A stretch of DNA of 64,000 bases from Mycolicibacterium stellerae (GCF_003719305.1 NZ_RARC01000019.1:1-64000); one strand, 5' to 3'; counted from the stretch's first letter, positions 14,629 to 24,067 are shown. Numbers and translations: made by a program. The notes: generated by a model from the sequence alone, not told the origin.

Positions 14629-17397
14629 ATATCGACCCGGCGCCGCACCATCCTCTCCGGACTCCTCGTCGTCCTGCTACTACTGGCCTGCGCGGGCTCC
14701 CTGCCGACCTTCGCCCGGCCCCAGCAGCCGCCGGATCGCGTCGAACTGGCTGACGGCTGGCAGCTCGCTTCGGCCACTCAACTGGGTGCCGACGGTGCGA
14801 CGGTGTCGCGTGCCGACTACACGGCGGCGGGCTGGCACACCATCCGGCACATGCCTGCGACCGTCCTCGAGGCGCTGCAGGACGACGGCACCTATCCCGA
14901 CCTCTACTACGGCAAGAACCTGCTCGATGAGGTGCCGCAGGACCTCTACAAGCAGGACTGGTGGTACCGCACGTCGTTCACCGCGCCCGTCGGTCACAGC
15001 ACCTACCTGCTGGAGCTGCCCGGCATCAACTACCGCGCCGAGGTGTGGCTCAACGGCCACCTGGTCGCCGACAGCACGCAAATCGTCGGCATGCACAACG
15101 CCCACGAACTAGACGTGGCGCGCTGGATCATTCCCGGCGTGAAGAACGCCCTTGCCATCAAGGTCACACCGGAGCGGGCGCTGCAGGACATCGACGGGGT
15201 CGAGCTCGCGGACAGCTGGTGGGACTGGATCAACTGGAAGTATCTGGGATACCAGGGTGAGGGCAAGAACCCCGACCGCGGCAATTCCTTTGTCTCCGAC
15301 CGCAACGCGGGCATCTGGAAGCCGGTATACCTAAAGGTCGCGGGCGCAGTGTCATTGGGGCCCGCCGTTGTCAACACCGAATTGCCCTTGCCGCGAACCG
15401 ATTCCGCGCGACTCACCATCCACACGTCGGTGCACAATTATTCGACGGAGCAGGTCAGGGGAGTGCTGAAGGGTACTATCACCCGGGCGGGAAAGCCGAG
15501 CATCGATGTCGAGCAGCCGGTGACGCTGCTGCCCGGCGAGCAACGCGAAGTCACGTTCAGCCCCGACCAATTCGGCGAGCTGACGGTCGCGAATCCCGAC
15601 CTGTGGTGGCCATACACCCTGGGCAAGCCGGAACTATATGACCTGCGATTGGAGTTCAGTCAGTTCGGGCAGACGTCGGATTCGTCCGACCTCCGGTTTG
15701 GCATCCGGACCGTCTCTCAACACCGTGACTCCGACGGCGACTTTCCCGATCTGGGTAAGGGCGGCAACTTCTATCTGACCGTCAACGGACGCGACTTCCT
15801 GGTCCGCGGCGCGGCCTACACGCCTGACCTTCTGTTCGCCGACCATCCCGACCGCGAGGACGCGATCCTGAGCTACGTCAAGGATCTGGGCCTCAACATG
15901 CTGCGGCTGGAGGGCAAGTTTCCCGGAGAGCACATCATCGAGAAGGCCGACGAGCTCGGCATCCCGCTGATGTACGGCTGGATGTGCTGCAACCAGTGGG
16001 AGAAGTGGTCCCAGTGGGACGACGAGGACCGCCAAGTGGCCGCCGACAGCCTGCGGTCGCAGATCCTGGTGCTGCGCTCCCACCCGTCGGTGTTCATCTG
16101 GGCCAACGGCAGCGACGGCAAGCCACCCGCCGACATCCTCGCGAAATACCATGCAATCCTCGATGATTCGCACTGGCAGAACGCCACCGTCGACACCGTC
16201 TCGTCGCTGGCGCGGGATGCGAGCGGCGAGCGCGACTGGGACGGCATCCACATGGCGGGTCCGTACAGCTGGCGGCCGCCGGGCTATTGGTTCAGCGGGC
16301 GATACGGCGCCACTCGCGGCTCCACCGCCGAACAGGGCGATAACGAGCACATCCCGCCGTTCGCGAGCCTGAAGAAGTTCATCCCGCCCGACAAGCTGTG
16401 GCCGATCAACGACACCTGGTCCTTCCACGCCGGCTCGAACCCGAAGAACGCCGCGTTGCAGAGCATCAAACGTGCCGTCGACCGGCGCTACGGGCCGTCC
16501 GACGATGCCGAGGAGTTCACCCGCAAAGCCCAACTGGCGCACTATGAATCGACGCGGGCTCAGTTCGAGGCGTTTGCCGCCAACGGGTGGGCGAGCCACA
16601 AGATGACCATCTATTGGATGTTGAACAACCACTGGCCATCGTTCTTCGGCAACATCTTCGATTACTACCTGCGTCCCGGCGGTGCCTACTACGGCGCGAA
16701 GAAGGGCCTTCGTCCGCTTTCTGTGGTGTTCGATTCGTATGCCACAGCGGATCACAGCAAGGCGCATGTGACCCTGGTCAACCAGACGCCCGATGACCGG
16801 TCGAACCTGCGCGTGCGGGTTCGCGTCTACGACCTGCAGGGCAAGATGCGCGAAGACCGGACGACCGACGACCTCGACGTCGCGTCGGGTGGAAGCGTCG
16901 AGGCGATGACCCTGCCGAGAGTGGCCCGCGACTCGAGTGTGTTCTTCGTGCGCTGCGAGGTGGTCGATGATGACGGAACCGTTCTTGCCGAGAACGTCTA
17001 CTGGCAGTCGCAGCAGCGAGACGATCTCGGTGACCCGACCAACGACTGGGCGTTTGAACTGAAGCAGGTGAGTTGGGCGGACATGACAGCGCTGAACTGG
17101 ATGCCGCGGGTCCCGTTGCAGGTGAGTGCGCAGCGGACCCACGCGGGCGGGGAGAACGGTGTCACCATTCGCCTGCAGAACACGACGCAGCGGGTGGCGT
17201 TCTTCGAGCGGGCCGAGATTCTGACCGCACCCGGTGGAGACGAGATCCTGCCCATCGAATACAGCGACAACTACGTCACGGTTTTCCCGGGCGAGACCGT
17301 CGAGCTTCATGGCGTCGTACCCGGCGACCGCACAGTTGCCAACTGGGTGCGCGTCGCCGGGTACAACACGCCGCCTGTGGTGGTGCCGATCGGCTAG
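14629..17397 (+). CDS. GH2 exo-beta-glucosaminidase-like lipoprotein, apparent ATA start
   Basis: Glycoside hydrolase family 2 enzyme resembling exo-beta-D-glucosaminidase (CsxA). In order: jelly-roll sugar-binding domain, Ig-like domain, TIM barrel with IWANGSDGKPP (acid/base region) and STAEQGDNEHIP (nucleophile region), FVRKAQL-like EFTRKAQLAHYESTRAQFEAF, and C-terminal Ig-like domains ending with FPGETVELHGV. The first ATG/GTG/TTG in frame is GTG 14803 (864 aa), but coding sequence extends upstream without stop to 14566 and contains a complete signal: basic STRRRTILSG, a hydrophobic core and LLLAC as lipobox. GAGAGGAG sits 6 nt before ATA 14629, giving 922 aa. Divergent from the HAD gene. 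Confidence 0.85.
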   Translation: MSTRRRTILSGLLVVLLLLACAGSLPTFARPQQPPDRVELADGWQLASATQLGADGATVSRADYTAAGWHTIRHMPATVLEALQDDGTYPDLYYGKNLLDEVPQDLYKQDWWYRTSFTAPVGHSTYLLELPGINYRAEVWLNGHLVADSTQIVGMHNAHELDVARWIIPGVKNALAIKVTPERALQDIDGVELADSWWDWINWKYLGYQGEGKNPDRGNSFVSDRNAGIWKPVYLKVAGAVSLGPAVVNTELPLPRTDSARLTIHTSVHNYSTEQVRGVLKGTITRAGKPSIDVEQPVTLLPGEQREVTFSPDQFGELTVANPDLWWPYTLGKPELYDLRLEFSQFGQTSDSSDLRFGIRTVSQHRDSDGDFPDLGKGGNFYLTVNGRDFLVRGAAYTPDLLFADHPDREDAILSYVKDLGLNMLRLEGKFPGEHIIEKADELGIPLMYGWMCCNQWEKWSQWDDEDRQVAADSLRSQILVLRSHPSVFIWANGSDGKPPADILAKYHAILDDSHWQNATVDTVSSLARDASGERDWDGIHMAGPYSWRPPGYWFSGRYGATRGSTAEQGDNEHIPPFASLKKFIPPDKLWPINDTWSFHAGSNPKNAALQSIKRAVDRRYGPSDDAEEFTRKAQLAHYESTRAQFEAFAANGWASHKMTIYWMLNNHWPSFFGNIFDYYLRPGGAYYGAKKGLRPLSVVFDSYATADHSKAHVTLVNQTPDDRSNLRVRVRVYDLQGKMREDRTTDDLDVASGGSVEAMTLPRVARDSSVFFVRCEVVDDDGTVLAENVYWQSQQRDDLGDPTNDWAFELKQVSWADMTALNWMPRVPLQVSAQRTHAGGENGVTIRLQNTTQRVAFFERAEILTAPGGDEILPIEYSDNYVTVFPGETVELHGVVPGDRTVANWVRVAGYNTPPVVVPIG

Positions 17398-17435
17398 GGG
17401 CCGATTCGTCGGTCGGACCCCCGCGCAAATGGTTG

Positions 17436-17828
17436 CTATCCGACGGCCGCGAAGTTGACGGTTGCCGTCGCGCCGAGTTCGCCGTCGTCGCCGCGGTAGA
17501 TGTCGACCTGGATGACAACTGACCGCTTGCCGGTGCGAAGAATCTTGGCGACGGCTCGCGCAGGACCGTTGCGCTCCTTGATCGGCCGCAGATAGCGGAC
17601 GAAGAGATCGGTGGTGGCGATGGCGTGACCGAACGGCGTGCTGCGGGCGGCGAGCTGACCTGCCGTCACATCGGCCATCGTCGCGATCAGCCCGCCTTGC
17701 AGGCCACCTGCGGTGTTGGTGACCCGCTCGTCGACGGGCATCTCCATAACGACGGTGCCATCCGTCGACGGCACCTCTTCCAATCCGATCTGATCGAACA
17801 GCTCTCGCAGGGATTTCGGCGCCGTCAC
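17436..17828 (-). CDS. PaaI-type hotdog thioesterase
   Basis: 130-residue hotdog-fold protein of the PaaI/4HBT group. The active-site segment is NTAGGLQGGLIATMADVTAG (about 37-56), where the usual HGG is QGG and the Asp/Glu nucleophile is in MADVTAG. The strand pattern TTDLFVRYLRPIKE and the end YRGDDGELGATATVNFA are typical. Probably hydrolyses an acyl-CoA or aryl-CoA. Convergent with the GH2 gene and divergent from the P450 gene with 55 bp between starts. Confidence 0.82.
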   Translation of the reverse strand: MTAPKSLRELFDQIGLEEVPSTDGTVVMEMPVDERVTNTAGGLQGGLIATMADVTAGQLAARSTPFGHAIATTDLFVRYLRPIKERNGPARAVAKILRTGKRSVVIQVDIYRGDDGELGATATVNFAAVG

Positions 17829-17883
17829 GAGAATGACATTACCGGTAGCGGGGAATGCGACTGACGGCTCGTATGCTCATGGC

Positions 17884-19269
17884 ATGGGTGACAAAGCGCG
17901 CGTCGAGTTGCCACCGGGGCCCCGACTTCCCGCCCCGATACAGGCCGCACTGATGGCCCGCTACTGGCCGCGCTTCATCTCCGCCTGCAGGCGGCGGTAC
18001 GGAAGCGCGTTCACGATGCGGATCGCCACGATGGGAACGCTGGTCTATCTGGACGACCCGGCGGAAATCAAAAAGGTGTTCGCGGGAAGTCCGAGCGTCT
18101 ATCACGCCGGTGAGGCGAACTCGATGTTGGCAGGCCTGCTCGGTAGCAGCTCCGTGCTGGTGATCGACGACGACGTGCATCGGGAGCGGCGGCGGCAGAT
18201 GCTGCCTGCCTTCCACCGCGATGCGGTCGCGCGGCAGACCGATGTGATGGCCGAGATCGCCTCGGCGAACATCGCGACATGGCCGGTGGGCACGGAGTTT
18301 CCGGTAGCGCCGAAGATGTCGGAGATCACCCTTGAGGTGATTCTGCGGACCGTGATCGGTGCCTCGGACCCGGATCGACTCACGGCACTGCGCGAGGTGA
18401 TGCCGAGGTTGCTCAATGTGACGCCATGGGCGTCGCTCGCGATCGCAAGCCCGAGACTGCAGAAGGTCGGGCTGTGGCGCTCGCTGCGTCGCAACATGGA
18501 CGAAGCCGACCGCCTGCTGTATGCCGAAATCGCCGACCGCCGAACCGATCCCGATCTCGCGACGCGCACCGACGCCCTCGCGAAGCTAATTCGTGCCGCC
18601 GGGGAAGACGGCAACACCATGACCGACAGGGAACTGCGCGATCAGTTGATCACCCTGCTCGTCGCCGGGCACGACACCACCGCGACCGGGCTCGCCTGGG
18701 CGTTGGAGCGACTGACAAGACATCCCGCGATCTTGGCCAAGGCGGTGCGTGCCGCCGAAGCAAGCGCCGCAGGCGACGTGGAAGGAGACGAGTTCCTCGA
18801 TGCCGTCGCCAAGGAGACGCTGCGGATCCGTCCCGTCGTCTTCGACGTCGGCCGAATTCTGAAGGAGCCCGTTGAGCTGGCGGGCTATCGTCTCCCGGCC
18901 GGAATCATGGTGGCACCCGGAATCGGGTTGGTGCACAGCAGTTCCAAGCAGTACGCGCATCCCGACCGGTTCGACCCCGACCGAATGGTCAGCGCCGCAA
19001 CGGGACCCACGACGTGGCTGCCGTTCGGCGGCGGCAACCGCCGCTGCCTCGGTGCCACGTTCGCGATGATCGAGCTGCGGGTCGTGCTGCGTGAGGTGCT
19101 GCGCCGAGTCGAGCTGTCCACCACGACGGCCGCGGGCGAACGGCAGCGGGTCAAACACGTCATCCTGGTCCCGCACCGCGGCGCGCGCATTCGCGTGCGG
19201 GCACGCAAAGACGTTCCGGCGACGGCTGCCGCTCCGGCGAGCACGTCGTCGTGTATGCATAGTTCGTGA
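17884..19269 (+). CDS. cytochrome P450 (CYP135/CYP138-like)
   Basis: 461-residue P450 of the class II-like mycobacterial group (CYP135/136/138 type), distinct from the CYP125-like one. It shows WPVGTEFPVAPKMSEITLEV, the I-helix LLVAGHDTTATGLAW, the K-helix ETLRIRPV and the heme loop PFGGGNRRCLGATFA with the axial Cys. The tail is Ala-rich. ATG 17884 is chosen because TATGCT (17872-17877) lies 6 nt upstream, a leaderless start; the longer frame from 17833 would cross that promoter. It overlaps cinA by GTGA. Substrate unknown. Confidence 0.88.
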   Translation: MGDKARVELPPGPRLPAPIQAALMARYWPRFISACRRRYGSAFTMRIATMGTLVYLDDPAEIKKVFAGSPSVYHAGEANSMLAGLLGSSSVLVIDDDVHRERRRQMLPAFHRDAVARQTDVMAEIASANIATWPVGTEFPVAPKMSEITLEVILRTVIGASDPDRLTALREVMPRLLNVTPWASLAIASPRLQKVGLWRSLRRNMDEADRLLYAEIADRRTDPDLATRTDALAKLIRAAGEDGNTMTDRELRDQLITLLVAGHDTTATGLAWALERLTRHPAILAKAVRAAEASAAGDVEGDEFLDAVAKETLRIRPVVFDVGRILKEPVELAGYRLPAGIMVAPGIGLVHSSSKQYAHPDRFDPDRMVSAATGPTTWLPFGGGNRRCLGATFAMIELRVVLREVLRRVELSTTTAAGERQRVKHVILVPHRGARIRVRARKDVPATAAAPASTSSCMHSS

Positions 19270-20555
19270 GCGCACGCGCGGGCATCGTTGTCACAGGGAC
19301 AGAGGTTCTGACGGGACGGGTCCAGGACCGCAACGGCCCGTGGATTGCCGACCGGCTGCTCGAACTCGGCGTTGAGCTGGCGCACATCACGATCTGCGGC
19401 GACCGGCCGGGCGACATCGCGGCTGCGCTGCGATTCCTGGCAGGCGAGGGAACCGACCTCATCGTCACCAGCGGCGGACTCGGGCCAACGGCAGACGATA
19501 TGACAGTCGAAGTCGTGGCGCACTTCTGTGGACGCGAGTTGGTGTTGGATGACGTGCTCGAAGAGAAGATCGCGGCAATCCTCAAGCGGCTGAGGGCGCG
19601 CTTCACCGACGTGGACTTCGACGCGGTGCGGGCGGCCAACCGAAAGCAGGCCATGGTGCCCGCAGGTGCACAGATTCTCGATCCGGTGGGCACCGCACCC
19701 GGCGTCATGGTCGCGGGCAAGCCGACGGTTCTCGTGCTGCCGGGGCCGCCGCGTGAGCTGCAGCCGATGTGGCACACCGCGGTCCAGATGCCGGGGCTGC
19801 AGGAGGCGATCGCGGGTCGGACGGAGTACCGGCAGGACATGGTGCGGATGTTCGGGCTACCCGAGTCGGGCCTTGCCGAGACGCTGCGTGAGGCACAGGG
19901 ACAGATCGACGGGTTCGACCGGCTGGAGATCACCACCTGCCTGCGTCGGGGCGAGCTCGAGATCGTCACACGCTATGAGCCGGATGCGGCACCTGTGTAT
20001 GCGGAGTTGCTCCGTGTCCTGCGTGAACACCATGCGCGCCAGATCTTTTCGGAGGATGGCTCGCTAGTCGACGATCAGGTGGCTGCGCTGTTGACGGGCC
20101 GCCGAATTGCCACGGCGGAGTCATGCACGGCGGGTCTGGTCGCTGCCCGGCTCACCGACATACCCGGTTCCTCCGGCTACGTCGCGGGTGGTGTGGTTGC
20201 CTACGCCAACGAGGCGAAATCGGGCATGCTCGACGTCGACGCCGAACTGATCGAAACGCATGGGGCGGTGTCCGAACCGGTGGCCGAAGCGATGGCCCGC
20301 GGTGCGTTGCGGCGCTTCGATGCCGACACCGCCGTTGCGACGACCGGAATCGCCGGACCGGGTGGCGGCACGAAGGACAAGCCGGTCGGGACGGTGTGCT
20401 TCTCGGTGCTGCTCGCCGACGGCCCGACCCTCACGAGAACCCTTCTCCTGCCGGGCAACCGCTCCGATGTCCGGGAGCGCTCGACCACCGTCGCGATGCA
20501 TCTGCTGCGACGAGCGCTGCTCGGCGCGAAAGACCCTGCGGCTCTTCGGGACTGA
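19266..20555 (+). CDS. cinA: CinA-family nicotinamide-nucleotide amidohydrolase
   Basis: 429-residue CinA. The N-terminal MoCF-like domain (about 1-170) has GTEVLTGRVQDRNG and TSGGLGPTADDMTVEVVA; the C-terminal CinA domain (from about 265) has AESCTAGLVAARLTDIPGSS and GIAGPGGGTKDKPVGTVC. CinA proteins deamidate NMN in NAD recycling and may hydrolyse ADP-ribose. GTG 19266 overlaps the P450 stop (GTGA). The name recalls competence, but nothing here suggests DNA uptake. Confidence 0.92.
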   Translation: MSARAGIVVTGTEVLTGRVQDRNGPWIADRLLELGVELAHITICGDRPGDIAAALRFLAGEGTDLIVTSGGLGPTADDMTVEVVAHFCGRELVLDDVLEEKIAAILKRLRARFTDVDFDAVRAANRKQAMVPAGAQILDPVGTAPGVMVAGKPTVLVLPGPPRELQPMWHTAVQMPGLQEAIAGRTEYRQDMVRMFGLPESGLAETLREAQGQIDGFDRLEITTCLRRGELEIVTRYEPDAAPVYAELLRVLREHHARQIFSEDGSLVDDQVAALLTGRRIATAESCTAGLVAARLTDIPGSSGYVAGGVVAYANEAKSGMLDVDAELIETHGAVSEPVAEAMARGALRRFDADTAVATTGIAGPGGGTKDKPVGTVCFSVLLADGPTLTRTLLLPGNRSDVRERSTTVAMHLLRRALLGAKDPAALRD

Positions 20556-20562
20556 AGCCAGT

Positions 20563-20961
20563 TCAGTCTTCGCCGGTCACGGTGAACCCAGCCAGCCAGT
20601 CCTCGTGCATCTCGTCGTCGATGGACACCCGCCACTGGTAGCGCTGACCGGCGGTGAGCTTGAGAGAGGGGATGGTTGCGGTGAACGGAATGGTGACCGG
20701 AGTTCCCTCGGGGTGCACGGACTTGTGCTTCGCCTTGATCAGGCCGTGCTCCGTGTGAGCCACCCGCACGCCGTCGCTGTCGACCAGCTCGGCGCGGATC
20801 GGGAAAGACCTACCGAGTTCGGCCCACTCGACTTCGACGAAGATCACCAGCGCGTGCTGGGGAACGGGTGTCGCGCTTACGGTCCAGCCGAGGCCCAGCG
20901 CGTGCACAGTGCCTGCCTGGTCCAGTGCCGCGCTCTGGGCGAGCAGCACGATGGCTCTCAT
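20563..20961 (-). CDS. DUF6941-family protein
   Basis: 132-residue protein with an Ig-like beta-sandwich pattern (HALVIFVEVEWAELGRSFPI, IPSLKLTAGQRYQWRVSIDD). It matches the DUF6941 group by overall shape; function unknown. It starts 3 nt after the stop of the alpha/beta hydrolase gene on the same strand, so it is likely co-translated. Convergent with cinA, 7 bp between stops. Confidence 0.75.
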   Translation of the reverse strand: MRAIVLLAQSAALDQAGTVHALGLGWTVSATPVPQHALVIFVEVEWAELGRSFPIRAELVDSDGVRVAHTEHGLIKAKHKSVHPEGTPVTIPFTATIPSLKLTAGQRYQWRVSIDDEMHEDWLAGFTVTGED

Positions 20962-20964
20962 CGA

Positions 20965-21882
20965 CTAGCGGGCGCCGGCGCTGTCCCACACCTCGATCAT
21001 CGAGCGCAGGATCTCCTCGGCGCGGCCGAGCCCGCCGAGGTGGCTCTCACCGGGCATCGGGAACAGCTCGGCATCGGGCAGCCGCGACACCACATGCTGT
21101 CCGTGCCCATAGGGGACGATGTGGTCGGCGTCGCCGTGCCACCAGCGCACGTGCACCTTGACCTCGTCCAGCCGGAATCCCCAGTCGCGTGCGAATGCGA
21201 CGACGTCGTAGAACGGCGCCGCCATCTGCCTGCGGCTGCCATTGAGCAGATCATCGAGGAACATCGCCTTGATCTCCGGTCGAGCCAACAGCGCGCGGTC
21301 GGCAGGGGGCGACACCAGGCCGTACAGGTCGGCCGCTGGGCCTCCGAACGGGCGGATGAATCGGATCAGCGTGGCGGCCACCATCCCGATCGGGACCTTC
21401 GCCACCCCAAGGATCGGTGCAACGCGGGTTCCGAGGTTGCCCATCAACCCGCCGCCGATACTGTCGTCGCCGATCGTGGGTGCGACCCCGCCGACGACGC
21501 CTGCCGCCACTAAGCGATCCGGCATCGCCGCCGCGCACGCCAACGTGTACGGGCCGCCGCCGGAGAGACCGACGACGGCCATCTTGTCGATGCCGAGGAC
21601 GTCGGCGATGGTGCGAAGGTCGTCGGCGAACTCGAGGACGTTCGCGTACTGATGCGGCGTCGATGACCCGATCCCCGGCCGGTCGATACCGATCAGCCGG
21701 ATGTCGGCCGCTTCGGCGTACACCCTGGCCTCGATGGGGATCTGCCTGCGGGCACCGGGCGTGCCGTGCAACCAGAATATGGCGCGGCCCTGCGGGGCGC
21801 CGAACTCGGCGAACCCGATCTGCCGGTTCTCGCCGACGGCGACGTTTCCTTCGAGCTTCGGGCGATCGACTGCGACAACCAT
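20965..21882 (-). CDS. alpha/beta hydrolase
   Basis: 305-residue alpha/beta hydrolase. The oxyanion region is WLHGTPGARRQIP, the nucleophile elbow is GLSGGGP (Ser about 103), and the acid and His fall in WWHGDADHIVP and GESHLGGL near the C terminus. Probably an esterase or lipase; the LipJ-type hydrolase domain next to cinA in M. tuberculosis is a possible relative, but no cyclase domain is present here. ATG 21882 is preferred (GACACT lies 6 nt upstream); ATG 21936 would add 18 poorly conserved residues. Confidence 0.85.
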   Translation of the reverse strand: MVVAVDRPKLEGNVAVGENRQIGFAEFGAPQGRAIFWLHGTPGARRQIPIEARVYAEAADIRLIGIDRPGIGSSTPHQYANVLEFADDLRTIADVLGIDKMAVVGLSGGGPYTLACAAAMPDRLVAAGVVGGVAPTIGDDSIGGGLMGNLGTRVAPILGVAKVPIGMVAATLIRFIRPFGGPAADLYGLVSPPADRALLARPEIKAMFLDDLLNGSRRQMAAPFYDVVAFARDWGFRLDEVKVHVRWWHGDADHIVPYGHGQHVVSRLPDAELFPMPGESHLGGLGRAEEILRSMIEVWDSAGAR

Positions 21883-21952
21883 GCCCAGAGTGTCGCATGC
21901 CGGCCGTGTGTGCCTGCCCACCATCTGCGACTTCATGGCGCATCATGGCGTC

Positions 21953-22792
21953 ATGGCCGGTGACGAGCTGGACGAACTCTTTCGTGCCAAGCCCGAGGAG
22001 TTCACCGCGCTGCGCACAAGGCTCGTCGCCGACGCCAAGAAGCGCGGTGATGCCGCCGCGGCGAAACGGATCTCGGGAGCCAGGAGGCCGACAACAGCGG
22101 CTTGGGTGGTCAACCTGCTAGCGCACACCAATGCCGACGCCACGCAGTCGCTGACCGATCTGGGGGAGCGGCTGCGGGCGGCGCACGCAGCGATGGATGG
22201 CGCCGCCATCCGGGAGTTGTCCTCAGAACAGCGGTCTCTTGTCGACGAACTTGTCCGCGCCGCATTCCAAGGCGCCGACATGACGAATCCGTCGGCAACG
22301 CTGCGTGAAGATGTCACTTCAACGCTGCAGGCCGCGGTCGCTGATCCCGACGTAGCTGAACGGCTCGGCCGGCTCGCCAAGGCCGAACAGTGGTCGGGCT
22401 TCGGCGATTTCGGTGCGACCACAGCTGTGTTCACCGCCGCGCGCAGTGGCAAGGCCAAAGCGCAGCCCAAGAAGGAACCCCGCAAACCCGAGCGTGAGCG
22501 CCGCAATGACGACGACCGCGTCGCAGGCCGAGAGCTGGAAAGGGCGAAGGAGGTATTGGCGGCGGCAGAACGGGCCAAGGACGACGCCGACAACGAATTG
22601 TCGGACCGACAAACGAATCTGGCGGTCGCGCGGCTGCGTCACGACGAGATGCGGCAGCGGCTCGCGGACGCCGAGCGTGCCCTCGGCGCGGCCGAGGTCG
22701 CCTACGCCGACGCCAAGCAGGCCAGCCGTGATGCCACCGCGCGGGTCAGGGCCGCGAAGGCGCCGCTGAGCCGATCCAAGCGCACGAGGTAG
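21953..22792 (+). CDS. coiled-coil protein of unknown function
   Basis: 279-residue soluble protein, mostly helical. The first 150 residues include a conserved-looking RISGARRPTTAAWVVNLLAH and a four-helix-like region; a basic linker (KAKAQPKKEPRKPERERRND) follows; from about 185 to the end there is a long Ala/Arg/Glu coiled coil. ATG 21953 has CATCAT 6 nt upstream, consistent with a leaderless start. Function unknown; the family is widespread in mycobacteria in my recollection. Confidence 0.72.
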   Translation: MAGDELDELFRAKPEEFTALRTRLVADAKKRGDAAAAKRISGARRPTTAAWVVNLLAHTNADATQSLTDLGERLRAAHAAMDGAAIRELSSEQRSLVDELVRAAFQGADMTNPSATLREDVTSTLQAAVADPDVAERLGRLAKAEQWSGFGDFGATTAVFTAARSGKAKAQPKKEPRKPERERRNDDDRVAGRELERAKEVLAAAERAKDDADNELSDRQTNLAVARLRHDEMRQRLADAERALGAAEVAYADAKQASRDATARVRAAKAPLSRSKRTR

Positions 22793-22885
22793 ATCACCCG
22801 ATATTCCTGTCGCCGCGCTGCGGGGGTCACCGTTGCCGGTTCGGGGCCCCTGGTCGCGTTCCCACTGATCTGCAATACTGCGACG

Positions 22886-23176
22886 ATGCGACGCGCATTG
22901 CTGATCATCGCCACCGTGCTGGCTGTATTCGTCAGTGGATGCGGTTCCAAGATCGATCCGGATGGCGCCGCCAAATCGGTCGTCGACGTCGTGTCGAAGC
23001 AGACGAAGTTCAAGCCGAAGGATGTCACCTGCCCGTCGGGAGTGGATGCGGAGGTCGGCGTCGAATTCGACTGCAAATTCACCGGACCCGAGGGCGTGGA
23101 GTACACCGCACACATGAAGGTGACGAAGGTCGACGGCGACAGCGTCGAGTTCTACGTCCAGTCCAAACCCAGCTGA
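22886..23176 (+). CDS. DUF4333 lipoprotein
   Basis: 96-residue lipoprotein. Signal peptide MRRALLIIATVLAVFVSGC with lipobox VSGC (Cys 19). The rest is one DUF4333 domain with two further Cys (DVTCPSG and EFDCKFTG) placed to form a disulfide. Anchored outside the inner membrane; role unknown. AATACT lies 6 nt before the ATG. Ends 5 bp from the convergent gene. Confidence 0.85.
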   Translation: MRRALLIIATVLAVFVSGCGSKIDPDGAAKSVVDVVSKQTKFKPKDVTCPSGVDAEVGVEFDCKFTGPEGVEYTAHMKVTKVDGDSVEFYVQSKPS

Positions 23177-23181
23177 TTTTC

Positions 23182-23823
23182 CTACCGAGCCACCTCGCGG
23201 TATTCGATCATCGGCTCTTGCTTGATGACAGTGCTGCCCGCTGTAACCTTCAATTCGGTTGGGGTCACGGCGTAGAGGACACCGGCCTTGCGCGCGAGAA
23301 AGCCACGCGTCGAGTCGGTTGATGCCGGTGTCCGCAACACGGCCGCATCGCTCAATCGGACGCCGAGGTAGGTGTACGGTCCGGTGCGTTCGCCGCAGAT
23401 CACGACGAGCGAACCCGTTGTCCGGCCGATTGCGAATGCCTGCTGCGATTCCCGGCATCGCGCAGACGAATCGATGAAGCCGCTGTCGTCGGAGGGAAAG
23501 GCCACGGGAGTCGCAATCGGCGGCGAGGCAGCACGGGTCTGCTTCGGGGACTGGGCAGTTGGTGCGCTGGTTGCAGGCGGCGACGGCGGCCGAGCGTCCG
23601 CGACGCGTGCCGAATCGTCGGTCGCCCACCTCGCGATCAGCCCGGCGAAGCCGAGCACGGCGACCAACACAGCTGAGATCGCACCTACAAGGATCGGCCT
23701 GGTTCCGGAAAACCGTTGACCCGCAGGCGCTTTTCGGTGCACTGGCTGCTTTCGGTGCTTACCCCCGGTGGGTGACCGACCTGGTGACGTCGCAGCTCTG
23801 GTGACCAAGGTCGCTCCCGTCAT
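23182..23823 (-). CDS. single-pass membrane protein with exported C-terminal domain
   Basis: 213-residue protein: a basic cytoplasmic N terminus (about 40 residues), one membrane helix (about 44-65), a Pro/Ser/Ala linker and an exported domain of about 110 residues with two Cys (ARCRES and VVICGERTG). Its beta-rich end (LKVTAGSTVIKQEPMIEYRE) is conserved-looking. No activity assigned. Confidence 0.7.
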   Translation of the reverse strand: MTGATLVTRAATSPGRSPTGGKHRKQPVHRKAPAGQRFSGTRPILVGAISAVLVAVLGFAGLIARWATDDSARVADARPPSPPATSAPTAQSPKQTRAASPPIATPVAFPSDDSGFIDSSARCRESQQAFAIGRTTGSLVVICGERTGPYTYLGVRLSDAAVLRTPASTDSTRGFLARKAGVLYAVTPTELKVTAGSTVIKQEPMIEYREVAR

Positions 23824-23906
23824 GCAGATTCGTCACTTCCGGCGCGGTGACTATTCTGCACGACGCGAATGCGAGAACTACGGACCCTCCTCCCGGAGTT
23901 CCGACG

Positions 23907-23996
23907 GTGTTTCCAGCCAGCCTGTACGTGGCTACCCAACGCGAATGCACTGGCTGCCCATCGAGCAACCAGTGCTATCCGCGCGACGTGGTGTGA
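23907..23996 (+). CDS. candidate small Cys-containing ORF
   Basis: A 29-codon frame from GTG 23907 with GGAG 8 nt upstream; it encodes a peptide with three Cys in CTGC-N5-C and ends YPRDVV. The frame stays open upstream to GTG 23847 (49 aa). TATTCT at 23852-23857 could be a -10 element, which would favour the shorter form. It sits alone in a 243-bp gap between two minus-strand genes (23824-24067), in which I see nothing else. It could be chance. Confidence 0.25.
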   Translation: MFPASLYVATQRECTGCPSSNQCYPRDVV

Positions 23997-24067
23997 CGCA
24001 CGATCCCGGCCAACCGGCGCGCGTTCGCCGCAAGCCGGGACCGCAATTCCCCGCGAAGGGGAGTCGG

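Noticed and set aside
15634..17310. 558-codon minus-strand frame
   Set aside because: Antisense to the GH2 gene, composition typical of a shadow frame, no start context.
17389..17405. Short hairpin ATCGGC-TAGGG-GCCGAT at the end of the GH2 gene
   Set aside because: Only 6-bp arms and no T-run, so I do not call it a terminator.
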